64,000 nt of DNA from NCBI RefSeq assembly GCF_003129905.1, contig NZ_QFFM01000012.1, positions 1-64,000 on the forward strand, given 5' to 3'. The notes under the pieces were generated by a model that ran no database searches, was not told where the DNA came from, and saw only the letters and a program-made list of their open reading frames with translations. Source of the DNA: Bifidobacterium callitrichidarum. Lineage in GTDB: Bacteria; Actinomycetota; Actinomycetes; Actinomycetales; Bifidobacteriaceae. The position numbers and the translations under genes were made by a program. This document shows, piece after piece, positions 59,081 to 64,000 of this stretch (its first letter is position 1; every line of letters starts with the position of its first letter).

Positions 59081-59842
59081 TCAGCCCAACAGTGGAACCT
59101 TGCGATACTTGCCCTTGTTCGACTTGAACAGGAGCGTACCGTCACCGATATTCCGTCCATCCTGCGTCGTGGAGAACGTGTCGCAGAACCAGAACCCGTT
59201 CGACTCAGTCACAGTCTCAACCGGGGAGTGGCCGACGATCTGAATGAAATTATGGTCACCATCCCGCAACAGTTCCGTCAGATCAGCCCATACGGGTGAC
59301 GGCGTCTTCGACGTGCCGCCACGCGCCGCACCGATCTCCATATACAGGTTCGCCAATGAAGCGGAATGCTCCATCTGCTTGTTCAACCATGCGGCGATAT
59401 TCAACGGCGACTGGTTCCGCAGATCATGTTTGATCTCCCACATGTCCGTCACACCAGCATGAGTGGCCAGCAGACTCCCGTCCGACCATGCGACTCGGAA
59501 CGGGATGTGTTGCATGAGTTCGTTCACGCGACGGTGTGCGCCCGGCCTGAATCCGGGGGCGATGTTGCGGACACGGTCGAATGCTTGGGAACCGTTGTTC
59601 AACATGTAGGGGATGTCATGGTTTCCAAGCAAGGGGATCAGGTCCCTACGGCGTCCTTCGGAGCGGCTCCAGTCAGCGAATGTTTTGAACCAGGCGCTCA
59701 TCATATTGTTCGATAGACCCCAGTCGTCGCAGACGTCCCCCAGTAGGACGATCCGGTCGGCGTTCTCCCGGTCGGCTACCCGTGAAATCAGTGGTAACAG
59801 GTCGGGTTTGCCGTGGAGGTCTCCTACGAATAAGGTGCTCAC
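59081..59842 (-). CDS. PPP-family metallophosphatase
   Basis: 253 aa, GTG start coupled to the upstream stop. VGDLHGKPD, LLGDVCDDWG, LGNHDIPY, ATHAGVT and VGHSP form the full PPP signature, like lambda phosphatase and bacterial PrpA/B. It removes phosphate from Ser/Thr or nucleotides; target unknown. Confidence 0.88.
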   Translation of the reverse strand: MSTLFVGDLHGKPDLLPLISRVADRENADRIVLLGDVCDDWGLSNNMMSAWFKTFADWSRSEGRRRDLIPLLGNHDIPYMLNNGSQAFDRVRNIAPGFRPGAHRRVNELMQHIPFRVAWSDGSLLATHAGVTDMWEIKHDLRNQSPLNIAAWLNKQMEHSASLANLYMEIGAARGGTSKTPSPVWADLTELLRDGDHNFIQIVGHSPVETVTESNGFWFCDTFSTTQDGRNIGDGTLLFKSNKGKYRKVPLLG

Positions 59843-60243
59843 CAGTTACTGTTTCCTTCCTTATCATTGAAATCCGTACCCATATATTCGCGCGAGGTGA
59901 CACGGTTCACTGATCGTGCTCCGTCCACTGTACGGTCGATCAACCGTTTCGCGTTGAACACGTGGCGAATGTTCTTGATCTCCAAGTGACCGCCTGTGGA
60001 CTGGTCGAATCCTTCCACGATGATCGTGCCCAATCCGAAGATACGCTGCAATAGTCCGCGTGTGACGGTCAGGTCGGTGATGCGGAAGAGTTTGACCGTA
60101 TCGTATTTCTGGCGGAGGAAACCGCTTTTGACAATCAGACTGTCGTCGGTCAGCGTATACGTGGTGAACGTGAACGGGGTACCGCACCAGTTGCGCTTCC
60201 GTTCACTCCACATGACCTCTTCCGGGTCGATGCTCGCGTTCAC
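59839..60243 (-). CDS. bPH2/DUF304-like PH-domain protein
   Basis: 134 aa, GTG start (AGGAG upstream). YTLTDDSLIVKSGFLRQKYD, LFRITDLTVTRGLLQRIFG and GTIIVEGFDQST match the bacterial PH domain (DUF304, YdbS/YdbT-like). Membrane-associated through its upstream partner. Confidence 0.78.
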   Translation of the reverse strand: MNASIDPEEVMWSERKRNWCGTPFTFTTYTLTDDSLIVKSGFLRQKYDTVKLFRITDLTVTRGLLQRIFGLGTIIVEGFDQSTGGHLEIKNIRHVFNAKRLIDRTVDGARSVNRVTSREYMGTDFNDKEGNSNW

Positions 60244-60944
60244 TTCACTGTCTCCTGTCCTGCGGACGGGATCACCAGATCATTACTGGTGGCCATCAGC
60301 GTGATACGACCGTCAGTGATCAGCAGGTTCGCAGCCTTGATCTCCGGATTACCGGGCACGGAATACCAGATGATGTAACGGCCCAACGTGTGGATGAGTT
60401 TGACCGGTTCGGTCACATCCGTGTCCTGAATGACCTTCAACACGTGGAACCCGTATCCGTCTTCGATGGACCGCACCAGGGTGGTGACGGGCGTCCAGTC
60501 GAACACGCAGATACGCCAGCCGATCAAACCGATGACGGACAGGCCGAGGATGATGGCCAACGCGAACTGGTTGCAGACGAGACTCACGACGGTCAGCAAT
60601 ACGAGACCGGCCGCACCGAGAATGGTCGGTAGGGCGACGAGGCTCATCTCCTTGAACGTGGCCGGTTCCAACGGTTTCGGACCATACGGGTCGTCAACCA
60701 ACGTCGGATTCTTCACCGGCTCCGGCTTAACCTCCTCGGTCTTCTCCGCAACCGGAAGCTCCGGCTTCTTCGCCTGACGCGGCTTGCGCTTGCGCACGCC
60801 GGACGGCTGGAAGCTTTGCGGCGTCGGCTTCTTCCCCGTAGCCTTCATGGCGACGGTCTCCGTCTCATCCGGATTCTGATTCTCTCCGGGGGTGCGCACG
60901 CTGTCGTCCAGTTCCTTCTCCAAATGCTGGATGCTGCTGTTCAT
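60240..60944 (-). CDS. membrane protein with Lys/Pro-rich tail, 234 aa
   Basis: Residues 1-95 are Lys/Pro/Glu-rich and disordered; transmembrane segments at about 105-127 and 130-147; then a PH-like C-terminal region (YIIWYSVPGNPEIKAANLL). Possible partner of the 59839 PH protein, coupled by GTGA. Confidence 0.77.
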   Translation of the reverse strand: MNSSIQHLEKELDDSVRTPGENQNPDETETVAMKATGKKPTPQSFQPSGVRKRKPRQAKKPELPVAEKTEEVKPEPVKNPTLVDDPYGPKPLEPATFKEMSLVALPTILGAAGLVLLTVVSLVCNQFALAIILGLSVIGLIGWRICVFDWTPVTTLVRSIEDGYGFHVLKVIQDTDVTEPVKLIHTLGRYIIWYSVPGNPEIKAANLLITDGRITLMATSNDLVIPSAGQETVK

Positions 60945-61333
60945 CGTTTCCTATTCTCCATTGCGTCGAGCACGGCTTGAAGCTGCTCGACCTTCACTTT
61001 CAACATGACGTTTTCGAGTTTCATTTTCTGGACTTGCTTCTTCAAATCCTGATATGTGGGGCGGCTGCTTTTGGTTTTCACCCTGCGAACCGTCTTGCGG
61101 GTCAATCCTTCGGTCCACCGGCTCATGCATCGTTCGATGCGTTTACGGCCGATGAGCGCCGGATCCAATCCTTTGCTACGGAAGATTTCCTGCGGGGTTT
61201 CACCGTTCTGCCATCGTTGGACGGCTTCGGCGCGGAATTCAGGCGAGTAGCTGATTCGACCGTTGATGATGTCGTCTACTACATCGAGTCTGAGGAGTTG
61301 TTTGACGTCTGAATCCGTTAATGGTTTGCTCAA
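60941..61333 (-). CDS. HTH and coiled-coil protein, 130 aa
   Basis: TTG start with AAGGA upstream. YSPEFRAEAVQRWQNGETPQ with RSKGLDPALIG is an IS3 OrfA/Hin-type helix-turn-helix; residues 95-128 are coiled coil. Probably an exapted transposase-type HTH; ATGA coupling shows it belongs to this operon. Confidence 0.75.
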   Translation of the reverse strand: MSKPLTDSDVKQLLRLDVVDDIINGRISYSPEFRAEAVQRWQNGETPQEIFRSKGLDPALIGRKRIERCMSRWTEGLTRKTVRRVKTKSSRPTYQDLKKQVQKMKLENVMLKVKVEQLQAVLDAMENRKR

Positions 61334-61401
61334 TGGTCATGTCCTTCTGCATTGGCAGACTCGTTTCCGGCTTGCTGGACTCTCCGTTTATCATTGTTCG
61401 G

Positions 61402-61746
61402 TTATTCTCCGTCTCGGATTCGCCTGTATTCGCTGTTCATGCTGGCGATGCGGCATCGTAGGCATTGCGTGTCGATCGGCGGGTTTTTGATGAGGTTGTG
61501 GGGCCTGTTGTCTCCGAGCATGGTTTGTCCGCAGGCGGTGTGGAGGAAGGTGCCTTTGAGGTCTACGGCTTCGAGGATGTGGTAGAGCTTGTCTGGCTGG
61601 TTTGCGGGTATGCCCCACATGCCTGGGATGGAGTCTTCTGGTCGGGCTGGGTCTTTTGCTTGTTGCCAGTCTTGGTGGTTGATGGTTTGTAGGGTGATGA
61701 TGGGGTCGGTGACGGCTGTGTCGTCTATGTTTTGGGGTGTTGGCAA
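61402..61746 (-). CDS. hypothetical protein with CxxC, 114 aa
   Basis: TTG start with AGGAG 8 nt upstream. Ends with TQCLRCRIASMNSEYRRIRD; an earlier TACGQT could complete a zinc site. First gene behind 61780. Unknown. Confidence 0.73.
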   Translation of the reverse strand: MPTPQNIDDTAVTDPIITLQTINHQDWQQAKDPARPEDSIPGMWGIPANQPDKLYHILEAVDLKGTFLHTACGQTMLGDNRPHNLIKNPPIDTQCLRCRIASMNSEYRRIRDGE

Positions 61747-61779
61747 GTTCTTTTCTCCTGGTTTTACCCTGTTCTTATC

Positions 61780-61799
61780 GTGTGGACAGAATCAGTATA
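61780..61799 (-). promoter_or_regulatory. shared promoter core
   Basis: Minus-strand TATACT, 6 nt, GTCCACAC. No clear GGCGTGTCG box. Confidence 0.72.
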
Positions 61800-61851
61800 T
61801 AACCTTTTAGGGGAAAAATAAACCGCGAACACCCCCTACGGCATGTTTCGG

Positions 61852-62655
61852 TTAACGAATCACCCTCAACGTGATCAGACGGGCAGGCCAACCATGCGCA
61901 CGACCAGCATCTCGAATCAGACCAACCGCACGCTGCGTGATCGCATTCTGCACGCCGAAATACCCCGCATCGGGAAACACGGTGAACGCGCAACCAGCCT
62001 CCAACGCTTCCACGCCACCCTCGGGTTCACCCGACTTCGGATAGAACCGGTTCACCATATCCAAATACGCTTTCTGACTGGAGAAGAACCGGACCGTCAA
62101 CGTCGCATCCAAACCATCAATCATCGACGGCGGGGCAGGCGCACCCGAACCATTCTCAGTCAAATCACCCAACTGTTTCACCAATTCGCACACATCATGC
62201 CACTCCCCCGGTTTCACCACGGCACGATACGCGGTACGCTCCACATACTCATCCAAACCATCCAACCACTTCCACGCCTCATGGCTCGGCGCATACGGTT
62301 GATCCGGATCCTCCCAACGCCGCACCGTACTCAGACTGACGCCAAGTGAGTCGGCGGCCCACTGTTGGGCGACACCACACCGGTTCCGCAGGAACATGAA
62401 CTCACTGCCGGTGCGGTTGATGAGACGCTTGGTTTCCTGTGCTGTCAATGTGGTCATAGCGAAATCCAATAGTGTCCTGTATTCCCTGTCGTTCAGTTCC
62501 GCGAATGTCAATGCGGCCACGATGTCACGCAGTTGGAGACGTTGGAGGCGGGCGAAACTTGCGTCGGGTCGAATTTCCGGGTCTGTGCTGGTGACGAATC
62601 GTTGGATGTTTCTGATGTCCGAGACTATTTGCGCGCTTTGGTCTGGTCTTTGCAT
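61852..62655 (-). CDS. XRE-type transcriptional regulator, 267 aa
   Basis: Start MQRPDQSAQIVSDIRN with AAGGAG 5 nt upstream. HTH at residues about 85-120 (RNRCGVAQQWAADSLGVSLS then STVRRWED). A long C-terminal domain of unknown type (residues 150-260) may sense a ligand or partner. Divergent from 62781. Confidence 0.78.
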   Translation of the reverse strand: MQRPDQSAQIVSDIRNIQRFVTSTDPEIRPDASFARLQRLQLRDIVAALTFAELNDREYRTLLDFAMTTLTAQETKRLINRTGSEFMFLRNRCGVAQQWAADSLGVSLSTVRRWEDPDQPYAPSHEAWKWLDGLDEYVERTAYRAVVKPGEWHDVCELVKQLGDLTENGSGAPAPPSMIDGLDATLTVRFFSSQKAYLDMVNRFYPKSGEPEGGVEALEAGCAFTVFPDAGYFGVQNAITQRAVGLIRDAGRAHGWPARLITLRVIR

Positions 62656-62780
62656 GTTCACTCCTTGAAGCTACTTCGCCAGTCATGACTTATCGGCAAT
62701 CATTATATGAACACATTATGCTCACATTGTGTTGTACCTTATATTACAGGTAATCCGAACAAGGAAAGCAGGGACGGGAA
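62656..62780. promoter_or_regulatory. divergent control region
   Basis: AT-rich. AACACA (about 62709) and TGTGTT (about 62728) form an inverted repeat that could bind the XRE regulator; TTATATTACAGG follows as a -10-like region for 62781. Confidence 0.45.
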
Positions 62781-63326
62781 ATGCCGATAGAACAACAGCT
62801 CAGACCCATATGGAAGAGATGGAATGGGGTCATACCCATTTGGGAAGCGGAGCAGGCAGGCGTCGACCGCGAAACCCTCCTCACTTGGGCGCAAAACAAT
62901 CCCGACACCGATATCGTCACCACCGAAGCGATAGCCTGGTATCCTGACTATCCGGAAACGGAATCCATCAATTGGGAAATCATCCCCCACGTGTTTTCCC
63001 TCGCCAGCGCGGGACCCGGCGCATACCTGTGGGGTCCATCAGTCCTGGAATTCGCGGAACTAGGCACCTGGGGAAGCGGCATAACATTCATCGCCACACC
63101 CAGAGAACAACCCGAGAACACAGGCATCCACTGGACCGTCACCGATAAGAAAGCCGACAGCAGCATTTTAGGTTTTCTCTCCCAGAACATCAGAGACGCC
63201 ATACTGTCCTCAATGAGATTCTTGGACGGCGACAAATACGTTGAGGCGCTAGAAGATGCAAACAGTCGGGGCATTATCACGGACGTTGAACGCTTGCGTC
63301 TTGAGAAAGCCAAATACAGGCAATGA
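62781..63326 (+). CDS. AbiEi-like antitoxin-family protein, 181 aa
   Basis: N-terminal winged-helix-like region (GVIPIWEAEQAGVDRETLLT) and the AbiEi-type SLASAGPGAYLWGPSVLEF, GTWGSGITFIATP. AbiEi proteins usually repress their operon and neutralise the nucleotidyltransferase AbiEii; no such partner is seen here. The match is by eye. Confidence 0.6.
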   Translation: MPIEQQLRPIWKRWNGVIPIWEAEQAGVDRETLLTWAQNNPDTDIVTTEAIAWYPDYPETESINWEIIPHVFSLASAGPGAYLWGPSVLEFAELGTWGSGITFIATPREQPENTGIHWTVTDKKADSSILGFLSQNIRDAILSSMRFLDGDKYVEALEDANSRGIITDVERLRLEKAKYRQ

Positions 63327-63391
63327 GTAAATCACCTCTCAGATTGAAAAACCGGCTCCGGACAAGGGAAACGAAACGACATCGCCCACAT

Positions 63392-63429
63392 GTTGCAGGT
63401 TCCGCCTCCTTCTTGACAAAACCTGCAAC
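63392..63429. terminator. bidirectional hairpin
   Basis: GTTGCAGGTT and AACCTGCAAC, 10 bp, between convergent genes 62781 and 63435. Confidence 0.65.
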
Positions 63430-63434
63430 ACATA

Positions 63435-63977
63435 TCAACCTTCGAACGGGTTCTCATCCAACGCATCCAAAATCCGCTGGCGTTGTTTAATCTTGTAATT
63501 TCTGTTTTCGGCTTCATCTTCAAGTATTTGCCGAAGCTTGTAATTCGTTCGAGACTGCGGATTCCTTGCTACGGCCGCTGTGATTTCTGATCGTTTCGCC
63601 CATGCTTGTTTACGTCTCTTGATTAGAGCTACCAGCATTTTCGGATGAACATTCGGATTGACAGCGAGCCTACAGTCATCCTCAGAGGAATACGAATCAG
63701 GCAATAGTGCATAGCAGCGGTTAATAAACTCCTGGTCATCCGATAATTCTCGAGTGTATCTTCGAGCCTCTGCCACCTGTCGTCTGCAGTCATCGTCGAG
63801 CGTAGGGTTTTCCTCTAACTTGGTAATGACCTGTGCTTGATATTTGGACTCTATCGATAGAAGTGCCTTGACCCGATCGCTATTCAAATCCGCTCTATCG
63901 GCCAATTCCACGTTTTCGTCGGATCTCACGATAGCTGCAAAAGCACCGTCACTTAATGGTTTCTCCTGCCGTGCCAT
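63435..63977 (-). CDS. hypothetical protein, 180 aa
   Basis: MARQEKPLSDGAFAAIVRSD start; helical and charged throughout; the part LAVNPNVHPKMLVALIKRR and NPQSRTNYKLRQILEDE could be leucine-rich-variant or HEAT-like repeats (short NP-containing units). Unknown. Near the window edge, upstream context not visible. Confidence 0.75.
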   Translation of the reverse strand: MARQEKPLSDGAFAAIVRSDENVELADRADLNSDRVKALLSIESKYQAQVITKLEENPTLDDDCRRQVAEARRYTRELSDDQEFINRCYALLPDSYSSEDDCRLAVNPNVHPKMLVALIKRRKQAWAKRSEITAAVARNPQSRTNYKLRQILEDEAENRNYKIKQRQRILDALDENPFEG

Positions 63978-64000
63978 ATCACATAGCAGCTGCTTTTCCT

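Noticed and set aside
1-64000. CRISPR array
   Set aside because: No regularly spaced direct repeats; the repeated inter-tRNA structures differ in sequence.
1-64000. Prophage or lytic phage genome
   Set aside because: No terminase, portal, capsid, tail or holin gene is visible. RNA ligases, tRNAs and ThyA are also carried by phages, so the rest of the element would have to decide.

Overview
The window looks like part of a large bifidobacterial plasmid or plasmid-like element, probably conjugative. The thymidylate synthase at 52249-53124 reads like a Bifidobacterium ThyA from end to end. The GC content is actinobacterial. There is a DUF2637/SpdB-type membrane protein and two secreted wall-acting proteins, but no capsid, tail or terminase gene. 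This assignment rests on recognition by eye, not on a search. Nearly all genes lie on the minus strand in long operons whose genes overlap by ATGA, GTGA or TTGA.

Layout. 1-943: a gene cut by the left edge and a divergent small gene. 964-5853: a minus-strand array of 18 canonical tRNAs, one degenerate tRNA, a tmRNA and a D-arm-less tRNA-like element; almost every spacer contains an inverted repeat. 5973-9249: duplicated small proteins, an N-formylglutamate amidohydrolase-like enzyme and a gene with a paralogous small gene nested inside it. 9379-17429: two operons of small membrane proteins and zinc-ribbon proteins. 17633-21675: an ATP-grasp protein, a metallophosphoesterase and small proteins. 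21909-23282: a TnpB-only transposon with a frameshift. 23304-36736: a GC-rich block of small membrane proteins, an AAA ATPase, a MazG-like protein, a GNAT protein and a hairpin-rich non-coding stretch. 36832-41701: a deoxynucleotidase and small proteins. 41960-46543: a BcgI-like restriction-modification pair whose specificity gene is split by a 124-bp MITE, plus a kinase-RNA ligase fusion. 47372-53124: a phosphoesterase, two PD-(D/E)XK-type nucleases, a second RNA ligase and ThyA. 53143-62655: an ATPase module, SpdB-like, CAP/DUF5648 and NlpC/P60 proteins, a PPP phosphatase and two regulators. The right end has an AbiEi-like gene and an unknown gene.

Two things tie the window together. First, about 20 operon starts share one promoter pattern: GGCGTGTCG, 15 nt, TATACT, 6 nt, GTCCACAC. 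It is almost absent from the GC-rich block at 22-36.7 kb. Second, the tRNA/tmRNA array and the two RNA ligases (one fused to a kinase) suggest an element that maintains its own translation capacity and could repair cut tRNAs. That functional link is an inference.
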